DNA of 29,817 bases, from positions 1 to 29,817 of the forward strand of contig LIIK01000032.1 of the NCBI GenBank assembly GCA_001421095.1, read 5' to 3'. A model generated the notes under the pieces. That model was not told the DNA's origin and searched no databases. It was given only the letters and a program-made list of their open reading frames with translations. Position numbers and translations under genes: made by a program. This DNA comes from Candidatus [Bacteroides] periocalifornicus. GTDB taxonomy: Bacteria; Bacteroidota; Bacteroidia; Bacteroidales; CAJPTX01. Numbering within the stretch: the first letter of the stretch is position 1; every line of letters begins with the position of its first letter. Shown one piece after another: positions 5,418 through 13,765 of this stretch.

Positions 5418-7430
5418 ATGAGTGTACCCAAGCAGGATACGCCCCAAGGGCAGGGTCGCAAGCCCAAGCAGTTCAACATTCTGTACATCTACCTCCTGAT
5501 CGCGCTGGGCGTGGTGGGAATTCTGTTCTTCTACCAAGGCGGCAATCCGGTAGAGACATCGTGGCAGGAGGTGCAGCTCCAAATGCTCCCGCAGGGCTAC
5601 ATCACCAAGATGGTGGGGGTGCGGAACAAGGGCATAGTGGAGATCTACCTGAGCCAGGAGGGGATACGGCACTTTGAGAAACGGCTGGGCGGCCGGAAGG
5701 GGTACGATGCGGAACATCCGCCCTTCTACCTCACCATCGGCTCATTCGACGCCTTCGAGCAGCAGCTACGCGATGCGCAGAAAGACCTCCCGAAGGATAA
5801 ACAGATATACCCCAGCTACATAGAGCGTCCAGATTATCTGGGAGGGATTCTAACCTGGGTGGTACCCTTCGCGCTGCTAATAGCTCTCTACCTATTCATG
5901 ATGCGGCGAATGGGCCGGGGCGGAGGCGCTGGTGGCGGGGCTAATATCTTCAATATCGGCAAGAGCAAGGCCCAGCTCTTCAGCAAGGAGGGCTACGTAC
6001 AGGTCGATTTCTCCGATGTGGCCGGGCTGGAAGAGGCGAAAGTGGAGGTGCGCGAGATAGTGGACTTCCTGAAGAATCCGAAGAAATATACTGAACTCGG
6101 GGGGAAAATCCCCAAGGGCGCGCTGCTAGTGGGGCCTCCAGGCACGGGGAAGACCCTCTTGGCAAAAGCCGTGGCTGGTGAAGCGAACGTGCCGTTCTTC
6201 AGCCTCTCGGGGTCTGACTTCGTGGAGATGTTCGTGGGCGTGGGCGCCTCTCGGGTGCGCGACCTGTTCAAAACGGCCAAGGAGAAGGCCCCGTGCATCA
6301 TCTTCATCGATGAGATTGATGCCATAGGCAGGTCTCGCTCAAAGAACGTCGGGTTCTCCAGCAGCGAGGAGCGGGAGAACACGCTGAACCAGCTCCTTAC
6401 CGAAATGGACGGTTTCAGCACCAACCAGGGAGTGATCATCCTGGCAGCCACCAACCGGGCCGATATTCTGGATGGCGCGCTGCTAAGAGCCGGGCGATTT
6501 GACCGGCAGATACATGTAGAACTTCCCGATTATCAGGAGCGGCTAGAGATTTTCCGGGTACACCTGAAACCCCTGAAGCTCCACCCAGAGTTCGACCCGA
6601 CCTTTCTGGCCAAGCAGACCCCTGGATTCTCGGGGGCTGACATTGCCAATGTGTGCAACGAGGCTGCGCTGATAGCTGCCCGCAAAGACAAAACGGAGGT
6701 CGAAAAGCAGGATTTTCTGGATGCGATAGACCGAATAGTGGGCGGGCTTGAGCGTAAGAGCAAGATACTCACGCCGCAGGAGAAGGAGAAGGTGGCCTAC
6801 CACGAGGCAGGGCACGCCACGGTAAGCTGGCTGCTAGAGCATGCAAGTCCGCTCCTTAAGGTTTCTATCATTCCCCGTGGACGCTCGTTGGGCGCGGCCT
6901 GGTATGTGCCAGAAGAACGGCAGCTAACCACGGTGGAGCAGATGTTTGAGGAGATGTGCGCGCTCATGGGGGGGCGTGCCGCGGAGGATGTGGTATTCGG
7001 CGAGGTGTCTACCGGGGCTCTCAATGACCTAGAACGGGTGAACAAGATGGCCTACGGCATGGTGGCCTACTACGGCATGGCTGAGGGGCTAGAGAATGCC
7101 TGCTACTTCGACTCCACGGGGCAAAGCGAGTTCAACTTCGCCAAGCCCTACAGCGAGCAGACCGCCCAGCGTATAGATGCTGCTGTGGCGGCACTGCGCG
7201 ATAGGGCCTACAACAAGGCCAAGGAGATACTAACCGCGCATCGCGATGGGCTAGATAGGCTGGCCAACCGGCTGCTGACCGATGAGGTGATATTTGCTGA
7301 CGACCTGGAGGCCATCTACGGGCCCCGGAAGGGTGAAACGCGCGAGGAGATGCTGCAAAGCTCGCTGAAGCAGGAGGCCAAAGACGAAGAGCAGGCAAAG
7401 GTGGAGGAAGAGGGGAAAAAGGCGGAATGA
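5418..7430 (+). CDS. ftsH: ATP-dependent zinc metalloprotease FtsH
   Basis: FtsH is a hexameric inner-membrane AAA+ protease that extracts and degrades damaged membrane proteins and selected cytoplasmic regulators. The 670-residue protein has a first membrane segment at about residues 21-42, a periplasmic domain, and a second membrane segment at about 140-160 followed by a Gly-rich linker. Walker A GPPGTGKT is at 239-246 and Walker B IIFIDEID has D298-E299. The second region of homology is ATNRADILDGALLRAGRFDR; the usual LRPGRFDR has Ala in place of Pro here, with the arginines kept. The zinc site HEAGH begins at residue 462. The C-terminal tail is Lys/Glu-rich, as is common in the phylum. 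The next gene begins shortly after the stop, so the two are probably co-transcribed. Confidence 0.97.
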   Translation: MSVPKQDTPQGQGRKPKQFNILYIYLLIALGVVGILFFYQGGNPVETSWQEVQLQMLPQGYITKMVGVRNKGIVEIYLSQEGIRHFEKRLGGRKGYDAEHPPFYLTIGSFDAFEQQLRDAQKDLPKDKQIYPSYIERPDYLGGILTWVVPFALLIALYLFMMRRMGRGGGAGGGANIFNIGKSKAQLFSKEGYVQVDFSDVAGLEEAKVEVREIVDFLKNPKKYTELGGKIPKGALLVGPPGTGKTLLAKAVAGEANVPFFSLSGSDFVEMFVGVGASRVRDLFKTAKEKAPCIIFIDEIDAIGRSRSKNVGFSSSEERENTLNQLLTEMDGFSTNQGVIILAATNRADILDGALLRAGRFDRQIHVELPDYQERLEIFRVHLKPLKLHPEFDPTFLAKQTPGFSGADIANVCNEAALIAARKDKTEVEKQDFLDAIDRIVGGLERKSKILTPQEKEKVAYHEAGHATVSWLLEHASPLLKVSIIPRGRSLGAAWYVPEERQLTTVEQMFEEMCALMGGRAAEDVVFGEVSTGALNDLERVNKMAYGMVAYYGMAEGLENACYFDSTGQSEFNFAKPYSEQTAQRIDAAVAALRDRAYNKAKEILTAHRDGLDRLANRLLTDEVIFADDLEAIYGPRKGETREEMLQSSLKQEAKDEEQAKVEEEGKKAE

Positions 7431-7493
7431 TTGGCGAATCCTCAGAAATACCAAGGAAGGCTTTTTCAGCAGCCCCCTAAAGAGAAAAACATC

Positions 7494-7703
7494 ATGGATA
7501 CTGAGAACTGGGTATTGGCCTACGAAGTGCCAGCGCTGATACAGGGTACTATAGCCCAACAGGTGCTGGAGGCCAACGGCATAGAATCGCAAATAGTGAA
7601 TCAGCAGGATTCTTCGTACCCCACGGTGGGCTGCATCCAGATCTACGTGCAGAGTAAAGACCTTGAAACCGCAAGGCAAATACTGGAGAAAACGAAGCTG
7701 TAG
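7494..7703 (+). CDS. DUF2007-like small protein
   Basis: This soluble protein of 69 residues resembles the DUF2007 family (putative signal-transducing proteins with a ferredoxin-like fold): WVLAYEVPALIQGTIAQQVLEANGIESQIVNQ in two parts, then a short strand QIYVQSKDLETARQIL. The frame extends upstream to a TTG directly after the ftsH stop. The family similarity begins at MDTENW, and that ATG is preceded by the purine-rich AAAGAGAAAAAC, so I chose it. No catalytic residues are apparent. Its position between ftsH and cdsA recurs in related genomes, which suggests a link to envelope or lipid homeostasis, but the function is unknown. Confidence 0.82.
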   Translation: MDTENWVLAYEVPALIQGTIAQQVLEANGIESQIVNQQDSSYPTVGCIQIYVQSKDLETARQILEKTKL

Positions 7704-7716
7704 GGCTTAATCCGCA

Positions 7717-7780
7717 GCCTTTTTGGGGAGGGCATTCCTTTAATGGAAAGGCACTCGCGCAAGCTTGCCCTCCAAAAGAA
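7717..7780 (+). other. Large imperfect stem-loop between the DUF2007-like gene and cdsA
   Basis: TTTTGG-GG-AGGGCA (7721-7734) pairs with TGCCCTCCAAAA (7766-7777), with a two-base bulge. Inside is a small hairpin, TTCC/GGAA. No T-run follows, so it is not a classical terminator on this strand. It may tune cdsA expression or mRNA processing. Confidence 0.5.
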
Positions 7781-7855
7781 GAATGATTAGCTACTCGTTC
7801 TAATCCACAGCACTCCACTTGAAGGAATCAAATCTACCCCAAACAGGAGATCCCT

Positions 7856-8686
7856 ATGAAGAATCTAATAGCACGGGGGCTAAGCGGTGCTCTTTTCGTG
7901 GCGGTAATAGTTCTCTCGGTGATTAACGGATTTGAAGCTCCGCTATTCCTGGCGCTGGAGGTGGCGACGCAGCTAGAATTCTACCTTCTACTCGGGCGAA
8001 AGGAGGGCGGAAAGAGCTGCCCAATAGTGGGGATTGTTGCTGGGGTGAGCCTCTTCCTGTTCGCAAACCTCCTGTTCCCATCCCTGATGGTATTTCCACT
8101 ACTCATCCTGGGGATTCCGTCCGCATACATACTTGTGGGCATGTTTATACTGACGCTATTCCTAGCTATCCCGCTGCTGGAACTTTACAAGCCTCAGGGG
8201 AATCTTACGCAGAGGTGGGCGAATACTCTACTCGGAATAATCTACGTAGCTCTCCCCTTTGCCTGCCTACCGATACTCCGCGGCGAAAGGGGAGCTTGGG
8301 GCATACTACTCCCCCTCATATTCATCTGGTGTAATGATATCGGCGCTTTCGTAATCGGGAGTCTTCTGGGAAAACATCGGCTAGCACCTGAAATCTCACC
8401 CAAGAAGAGCTGGGAGGGATTTATAGGGGGCTTGGTGATAACAATAGCCGTGGGGCTTACGCTAATACCTACATTTGGGCCTAGCTACAGCAACTACCTG
8501 ATAATAATGCCCCTGGCTATGGGGCTAATGGCTGTGCTGGGCGACCTGGTAGAATCTATGCTAAAGCGGCACGTGGGGGTGAAGGATTCTGGCAACTTCC
8601 TGCCAGGACACGGCGGATTTCTGGACAGGTTCGATGCCATGCTATTCGCCCTGCCAATGGCAGCTTGGCTAGGATTTTTCCTGTAG
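7856..8686 (+). CDS. cdsA: Phosphatidate cytidylyltransferase
   Basis: CdsA makes CDP-diacylglycerol from phosphatidate and CTP, the branch point for membrane phospholipids. The 276-residue protein is almost entirely hydrophobic, with about eight membrane segments. The family signature is near the C terminus: LKRHVGVKDSGNFLPGHGG followed by FLDRFD, matching KR-x-KDxGxxLPGHGGxxDRxD. The upstream SPKKSWEGFIGG motif is also present. A Shine-Dalgarno-like AGGAGA lies 5 bp before the ATG, supporting this start. It is the last gene of the plus-strand block and is followed by a strong bidirectional terminator. Confidence 0.96.
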   Translation: MKNLIARGLSGALFVAVIVLSVINGFEAPLFLALEVATQLEFYLLLGRKEGGKSCPIVGIVAGVSLFLFANLLFPSLMVFPLLILGIPSAYILVGMFILTLFLAIPLLELYKPQGNLTQRWANTLLGIIYVALPFACLPILRGERGAWGILLPLIFIWCNDIGAFVIGSLLGKHRLAPEISPKKSWEGFIGGLVITIAVGLTLIPTFGPSYSNYLIIMPLAMGLMAVLGDLVESMLKRHVGVKDSGNFLPGHGGFLDRFDAMLFALPMAAWLGFFL

Positions 8687-8834
8687 TGTAGCCTCTGTAA
8701 AACTCTCTTGAAACACCGCAACACGCTGCAATGCTACATTTTCCACCATCAGCAACATCAGAATCAAACGCTACCACCGCAAAACGGTATCCGTACAGAA
8801 AATTGCTGATATTTGAGCTGATACAATAACAAGA

Positions 8835-8872
8835 AAAGCGGGCATCTCGGTTTAACCCGAGATGCCCGCTTT
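8835..8872. terminator. Bidirectional terminator between cdsA and rluD
   Basis: A perfect 16-bp stem, AAAGCGGGCATCTCGG (8835-8850) with its complement at 8857-8872, encloses a 6-nt loop. T-rich sequence follows on the plus strand and the A-rich AACAAG flank gives TTGTT on the minus strand. It serves the two converging genes. Confidence 0.9.
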
Positions 8873-8874
8873 AA

Positions 8875-9903
8875 TTATGATTTCCAGCCTCTCCAATAGT
8901 CTAACAGCTGGCTAAAATCGGCTGGCGGTGGTGCGTAGAATTCCATTTCTTGCCCGCTGGCGGGATGCCTCAGGTGCAGCTTTTCCGCATGCAGGGCCTG
9001 CCGTGGGCAAATGGCCAGTGCGCATTGGGCGAATTGGCGATACTCGGGTGTTTCCACTCCCCTTATTATCTGGTCGCCTCCATACCGTGCATCACCAAAT
9101 AGCGGGTGATTTATCCACTGCATGTGCGCCCTTATCTGGTGCATACGCCCAGTTTCAAGCTCGCAGCGCAGCAATGTTAGGTAGCAGAATCGCTCTTCAA
9201 CCCTCCAGTGCGTGATGGCCGGTTTCCCTTGACTACCGTCTGGAAAGATCTTCATCCGCTGGCGATTGGAGGGGTCGCGCCCAAGGTTGCCCTCTATAGT
9301 CCCCTCGTCAGTTGTAAATCCTCCCCAGGCAAGGGCAAGGTACTCCCTGTGCGCGCTTTTGCTAAGGAACTGGGAACTCAAATTCCTAAGCGTTCGTTCG
9401 CTCTTGCCTATAGCTATCAGCCCGCTGGTGTCTTTATCGATCCTATGCGCTAACCCCGGGCGAATTCCCCCTTCTGCAAACAGCGGATTCTCTTTCAAGT
9501 AGTAGAGTAGCGCATTCACCAGCGTACCGTGAAAATGCCCGTGCCCAGGGTGTACCACCATGCCCGCCGGCTTATTGACAATGAGGAGATCATCATCCTC
9601 ATGCACTATGTCGAGCGGAATGTCTTCAGGTTCAATCTTGGTATCGTACTGCCTACCAGATTGATAGACATCTATCAGCTCCCCTGGCTTTACGTTGTAG
9701 GAGGCCTTTACAGGTGTACCATTCACCTGCACCCACCCGGCCTCGATAGCCCTTTGCACAAAGGTTCGGCTTGCATTCTCTAAACGCGCCGCAAGGAAGC
9801 GGTCAATCCGGATTGCAGCCTGTCCTGCATCCACCACGAGTTCGGTGTGCAGATAGCAACCCTCGGGGGCAGAATCGACTGATAGCTCGCTTGCTTCCTC
9901 CAT
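8875..9903 (-). CDS. rluD: RluA-family 23S rRNA pseudouridine synthase, RluD-like
   Basis: This enzyme isomerises uridines in large-subunit rRNA to pseudouridine; RluD modifies helix 69. The 342-residue protein has an N-terminal S4 RNA-binding domain (about residues 30-90, IRIDRFLAARL) and the catalytic core. HRIDKDTSG begins at 153, with catalytic Asp156. Also present are the typical LLIVNKPAGMVVHPG and the late RMHQIRAHMQWINHPLFGD. It is the last gene of a minus-strand set that starts with the PASTA protein. The stop codon abuts the terminator hairpin. Assignment to RluD over RluC/RluA paralogues rests on the S4 domain and overall match. Confidence 0.93.
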   Translation of the reverse strand: MEEASELSVDSAPEGCYLHTELVVDAGQAAIRIDRFLAARLENASRTFVQRAIEAGWVQVNGTPVKASYNVKPGELIDVYQSGRQYDTKIEPEDIPLDIVHEDDDLLIVNKPAGMVVHPGHGHFHGTLVNALLYYLKENPLFAEGGIRPGLAHRIDKDTSGLIAIGKSERTLRNLSSQFLSKSAHREYLALAWGGFTTDEGTIEGNLGRDPSNRQRMKIFPDGSQGKPAITHWRVEERFCYLTLLRCELETGRMHQIRAHMQWINHPLFGDARYGGDQIIRGVETPEYRQFAQCALAICPRQALHAEKLHLRHPASGQEMEFYAPPPADFSQLLDYWRGWKS

Positions 9904-10026
9904 TCAACCATCAGAATTTGAATGCGAGAGCCTGCCGTAACTGAAATCTAGAGGGCGAAAAGCGAGTGCTTGCGCTGGAAGACGGCAAAATCTACCTTTA
10001 GACTCCCTACCGAAAAACACACTCCC

Positions 10027-12018
10027 CTACTCCAGCACTAGCTTCACTGTAGCTACTTGGCCATAATCACCCTCCACCCGCACCAGGTAGAGGCCACGTG
10101 GTAAGGTGGATACTGCCACGCTACTTCCGCACCTCTCCCACTCTGTAACCCTTAGCCCATGAAGCGAGTAGAGGGCAAACCTTGCTGTATCCAATGAGGA
10201 GGTTACCCGTATGGCATCTGTAGCAGGGTTGGGAGAAACATCTACCTTCACTCTTGTAGCCTCTATAGCCAGAGGTCCGTCTGGCGGGTCTATTCCATCT
10301 CCCTCGCCACACACTGCCCTCAGCATGGGTACACCCGCTACAGCTGAAGGACTCCAAACGCCGTCGACTCTGATGCTAACGGTAGGCTGCCCCGCTGGAT
10401 TAGTATCAAACCCCACGTTCAGCACATCGTCTGCGGTTTGCACCCAACCGATCCAGAGAGGACGGGAAAATTTCACGGGCGTCTTAAGCTCATACTCGTG
10501 GAATACTCCCATCTGCCCTGGCTCCCTAGGCGGCTGTACCAGCTCCTCAATCACCTTCTGCCCTGGCTGCCCATTGCGATCTGTCCACACGGTAAGCTTG
10601 AAGGCCGGGCGGGTTTTAGGATCTTTAATCTGATTGAACCACAGACTGATTGACTTCAGCGTTGTTGGCCCTAGGGGGGTAAATTTCACGGCTACTGCGC
10701 CTCTCTCGGCCCCATTGCCAGCAAGGCCGTATCCCATAGAGGGGCTGCTACCCGCATCGTACCCATACGCATTGCTATAGGTGAATCTGGCGCGCACGGT
10801 ATCATTCCAACGGAAGGGGGTATTCTCTGCAGCATCTTCATTGTCGATAAAAGCCGTTAGCTCTATGCTGATCTCATTGCCTATGAGCGAATTCCAGTCA
10901 AACTTATAGTTCCTCGAGCAATGGGCCTCTGCAAAGGGAGCTAAATTTTCAAAGCCTCCTGAGAAATTATGAATGCTATCGCGCTTCACAAGATTATACA
11001 ACACAAACCGCCGCCCAATGAGTTTCTTCTCGTGGCTAAAATTTCTATAATCAAAATCTACCGAGTCATAAATCTCGGTGGCAGGCCTTGCTCTCAGGAG
11101 CTGGGCAAATGCTGATGCGGGAATGGTACTATAGAGCGTAAAGGGAAGCGAGGGCAACGAGGTGCAGGCCACATCTTCAAGCGTAGAGTCCTGCGGAGAA
11201 CGGTGCGAGTTGAGATACACCTGATCGATATGCCAATACCCCGTATTCCCCGCCCTGCTGGGCATGGCGCTGTTCACCGGAATGGATGCCAGATTGCGAA
11301 AACGAAATCGGAATCCATCAGCACAGTAGTTTGCCGCAACAGGAATCATCGCCCTGAAGAACTGTGAAAAGGCACTCGGAGCATCCGTTACGCTTTCCTC
11401 AAAGTCTCCACCTGCCGAGCGCAAATGCTGCGACACGCTGCGCCGAGTAGATGCCAAAGATGCCCGCCACACTGTACGCCATTCTGCCAGATCGGGCTGG
11501 TAGAAATCCACCAGGAGCGAATCTCCAGGTGCGGGGGCCATTTCAGCCCAACCGCCCGGCTGAAAGCGGAAGGAGAGGTAGGTATCTGTACCACCAGCTA
11601 GGTTCAACGGCCGCCCCTCTAGCGTATCGGCATGGAATTGCGCAGCTCCTGCCCCTGCATATAGTTGGCCGTGAGCATCCAGCGCATCGAGGGTTGCTAC
11701 CCCCACTGTGGGAGGGCGCACTGCCCAAGAAAATCCACACGATACCGCTTCAGATTTTGCCCAGTAATCTGCGCTTGGCACGGGTACTTCCCGGCTAAAA
11801 TCGTCATAGAACGGCAGGCTCAAGCTGCCACCCCGGAGTTTGCATGACCTAACCACCGCTTGCGCAGCACTTCTACTTGCCATGCGCGCAGGGACTGGAT
11901 GCTGAACTGGGATCAACACCTCATGCGCCCTCTCCTGGGCATAAACCGCACCACTCGCCCAGAACAGCCAACATATCGATACTACGGAAAATAGCAGCTT
12001 AAAAAGGGGTTTCCGCAT
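10027..12018 (-). CDS. Secreted protein with T9SS type A sorting domain
   Basis: This is a 663-residue export substrate. A signal peptide with a long hydrophobic core ends at about VYA-QE (residue 27). The C terminus (about residues 590-663) is a T9SS type A domain: VDVSPNPATD, then FALYSLHGLRV, LPRGLYLVRVEG and a closing VKLVLE. Such domains direct proteins across the outer membrane, where they are cleaved and often attached to the surface. The middle is rich in aromatic, Ser and Asn residues and looks like tandem beta-sandwich modules (for example WHIDQVYLNS, common in lectin/MAM-like folds of secreted Bacteroidota proteins). I see no catalytic motif. It lies between the PASTA gene and rluD on the same strand, with gaps of about 120 bp on each side. 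Confidence 0.88.
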   Translation of the reverse strand: MRKPLFKLLFSVVSICWLFWASGAVYAQERAHEVLIPVQHPVPARMASRSAAQAVVRSCKLRGGSLSLPFYDDFSREVPVPSADYWAKSEAVSCGFSWAVRPPTVGVATLDALDAHGQLYAGAGAAQFHADTLEGRPLNLAGGTDTYLSFRFQPGGWAEMAPAPGDSLLVDFYQPDLAEWRTVWRASLASTRRSVSQHLRSAGGDFEESVTDAPSAFSQFFRAMIPVAANYCADGFRFRFRNLASIPVNSAMPSRAGNTGYWHIDQVYLNSHRSPQDSTLEDVACTSLPSLPFTLYSTIPASAFAQLLRARPATEIYDSVDFDYRNFSHEKKLIGRRFVLYNLVKRDSIHNFSGGFENLAPFAEAHCSRNYKFDWNSLIGNEISIELTAFIDNEDAAENTPFRWNDTVRARFTYSNAYGYDAGSSPSMGYGLAGNGAERGAVAVKFTPLGPTTLKSISLWFNQIKDPKTRPAFKLTVWTDRNGQPGQKVIEELVQPPREPGQMGVFHEYELKTPVKFSRPLWIGWVQTADDVLNVGFDTNPAGQPTVSIRVDGVWSPSAVAGVPMLRAVCGEGDGIDPPDGPLAIEATRVKVDVSPNPATDAIRVTSSLDTARFALYSLHGLRVTEWERCGSSVAVSTLPRGLYLVRVEGDYGQVATVKLVLE

Positions 12019-12134
12019 AAAGCGATCATCTATTTCTTTCGGGCAAAAACGGATGCCTTGCCAATGGCAACATGATTCCTGCCAACCATCACACTATTTA
12101 CTTATAGTAAGAACGAAAAGACGTACAGAAAAGT

Positions 12135-13028
12135 CTACTGATCAAACTCTAAATCCTCATTCTCCTCCTCGGGCGATGTATCTCTCGCCTCCTCTACGGG
12201 CTTAGGCTCATCCGGGCTCGTTATTGCGCTTGCGGCTATTCTGGAAGCATTGAGCGTCAACCACAAATCTGCCCTTGCACCTAAGGGGAGATTATCATGC
12301 CCAGTGTAGCGTGGCGATGTGCTGTAGACCTTGGCGGTTAGGCTATCGGAGAGATCCTTCACCGTTTCATCAAAGGTCACCCGCCCTACATTCATCGATA
12401 CCGCCGCCAGCGCATTGCGTGCCTCTGCAAGCGTGAATCCCTGTATCTCTGGCATGGCGGTTACTGCCCCGCTAAAACCATTGCCCAGTACAAGATCTAA
12501 GGATGATCCCTTAGGGATGCTGTCGCCTGGCGCAATGGCCACTCCCTTGAAATTCTGTGCTAAGACATTGTTTATCGCAATATCAGGTGTGAACGAGAGC
12601 CGCCCCACCGTGAGCCCAGCCTGTTCAAGCACAATCAGGGCCTGGCGTATCGTCTCGCCCACGAGATTGGGCACCACCACCAGCTGGGGCGAAAGCGCAT
12701 TGATCGATAGGATTATCCGCCTGCCCTTTTTCACCATTTCGCCAGCTCTGGGCTGCTGATCCAAAATCTCGCCAGGGCGCTTGGTGATAATGTAGGTTGA
12801 ATCGCTAACCTCTAGCCGCAAACGTAGATTCTTCACCAGCCCCTCGGCATCAGCGAGTGACTCGCCCACTAGGTTTGGCACAGGATACTCCGCCCCATGC
12901 CGTGTGAAGAGATTCAGAAAGAGAAATGATCCCACGATCAACACCACCAAGAGGAGCACCCCCAGCACGGGATGCTTCACGTAGGGTATCTGCCACATTC
13001 GCTGGAGAAATCTAATCACCTTCCACAT
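12135..13028 (-). CDS. PASTA-domain membrane protein (no kinase domain)
   Basis: This single-pass inner-membrane protein of 297 residues has a short cytoplasmic N terminus and a membrane segment at about residues 20-42 (LLLVVLIVGSFLFLNLF). Three extracytoplasmic PASTA repeats follow, each opening like VPNLVGE and closing like LGNG or LSIN. The tail is acidic (EEENEDLEFDQ). PASTA domains bind uncrosslinked peptidoglycan or muropeptides in Firmicutes kinases and PBPs. Here there is no kinase, which is usual in Bacteroidota, so it is probably a cell-wall-associated structural or sensing protein. A longer frame begins 42 bases upstream, but the -7 box TATATTTG lies between the two starts, so I use the internal ATG (MWKVIRFLQ). 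It heads the minus-strand set leading to rluD. Confidence 0.9.
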   Translation of the reverse strand: MWKVIRFLQRMWQIPYVKHPVLGVLLLVVLIVGSFLFLNLFTRHGAEYPVPNLVGESLADAEGLVKNLRLRLEVSDSTYIITKRPGEILDQQPRAGEMVKKGRRIILSINALSPQLVVVPNLVGETIRQALIVLEQAGLTVGRLSFTPDIAINNVLAQNFKGVAIAPGDSIPKGSSLDLVLGNGFSGAVTAMPEIQGFTLAEARNALAAVSMNVGRVTFDETVKDLSDSLTAKVYSTSPRYTGHDNLPLGARADLWLTLNASRIAASAITSPDEPKPVEEARDTSPEEENEDLEFDQ

Positions 13029-13051
13029 AGATTCTATCGCTTTGCTGGGGG

Positions 13052-13059
13052 CAAATATA
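13052..13059 (-). promoter_or_regulatory. -7 box of the PASTA gene
   Basis: Minus-strand TATATTTG matches TAnnTTTG, 23 bp before the chosen start. The -33 element is weak (CTG at about 18 bp). Confidence 0.6.
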
Positions 13060-13081
13060 GCGTTTTTCACCGAATTGCAGA

Positions 13082-13130
13082 AGAAGAGGGAGATTCGGCC
13101 TGTATTTCTGGCTGAATCTCCCTCTCTTCT
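13082..13130 (-). terminator. Hairpin terminator after the beta-barrel gene
   Basis: AGAAGAGGGAGATTC (from 13082) pairs with GAATCTCCCTCTCTTCT (to 13130), with a two-base bulge and one mismatch near the loop. It sits just downstream of the minus-strand barrel gene and upstream of the PASTA promoter. Confidence 0.7.
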
Positions 13131-13145
13131 ATGCGCTGGTGGGTG

Positions 13146-13757
13146 CTAGATGTCTAGGCTGCATGAGATGCCCAATCCCAGCTGCAGCGAGTGGTTGAGC
13201 AGGCAGTTCGCGTAGCCGCCCAGGCTCACGTGCTCCCATATGCGGTAGCGGTAGCGCAGGGTGGCGAAAGTGCCGAAGCTCGTCTCCTCGTGCCCGTAGA
13301 GCGACTGGTTATTATCGGGGTCTGAGCGCAGCATATACTCATGCGAGTACCCCACACCCGCCTCTATGGCTAGGATATTCCGCGTAAGTGGCCTAGCGAT
13401 GGCTATAGGCATGAATGCGACCCCGAGGCCAATGAAGCGCGCCATACCCGTCTTCAGCTTCGGCAGGGCATCCATGTCGGTTGTGGTTCTTAGGGTGCCG
13501 TCCACAGGGTTCTTCCAGAAGAAAATGTAGCGGTTTCCCTGTCCAGGGAGCTCGTACCCGTCGAACCGAATCTGCACGCCCAGATAGGGGAGTGGCGTGT
13601 AGGTGAATGCGCCTATGGCTTGCAGCGAAGCGCCTAGGTGTTCACCGTTATTCACCCCGAGGTCTAGGCTGGCGTGGAATCGTTGCTGAGCCTGTAGCTG
13701 GGCAGCAAGCCCGAGAGAAAGGGCGGCTACCAAGAGAAGAAGATGTGTATGTCTCAT
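13146..13757 (-). CDS. Small predicted outer-membrane beta-barrel protein
   Basis: I do not recognise a named family. The 203-residue product has a clear signal peptide (hydrophobic LLLLVAALSLGLAAQ, cleavage near LQAQ). After it come alternating aromatic/hydrophobic strands with Gly (LGVQIRFDGYEL, FATLRYRYRIWEH, LQLGLGISCSLDI), typical of an outer-membrane barrel of about 8 strands with a C-terminal strand. It starts 8 bp after the stop of the upstream lipoprotein gene on the same strand, so the two form an operon and may interact at the outer membrane. A hairpin terminator follows. Confidence 0.72.
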   Translation of the reverse strand: MRHTHLLLLVAALSLGLAAQLQAQQRFHASLDLGVNNGEHLGASLQAIGAFTYTPLPYLGVQIRFDGYELPGQGNRYIFFWKNPVDGTLRTTTDMDALPKLKTGMARFIGLGVAFMPIAIARPLTRNILAIEAGVGYSHEYMLRSDPDNNQSLYGHEETSFGTFATLRYRYRIWEHVSLGGYANCLLNHSLQLGLGISCSLDI

Positions 13758-13765
13758 GGCGTATG

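Noticed and set aside
7431..7493. TTG start directly after the ftsH stop for the DUF2007-like gene
   Set aside because: Family similarity starts at the internal ATG (MDTENW), and the 21 extra residues look non-homologous.
9986..9994. Minus-strand TAGATTTTG as an rluD promoter
   Set aside because: It has one base too many between TA and the G of the consensus and no suitable -33 element; kept only as a weak possibility.
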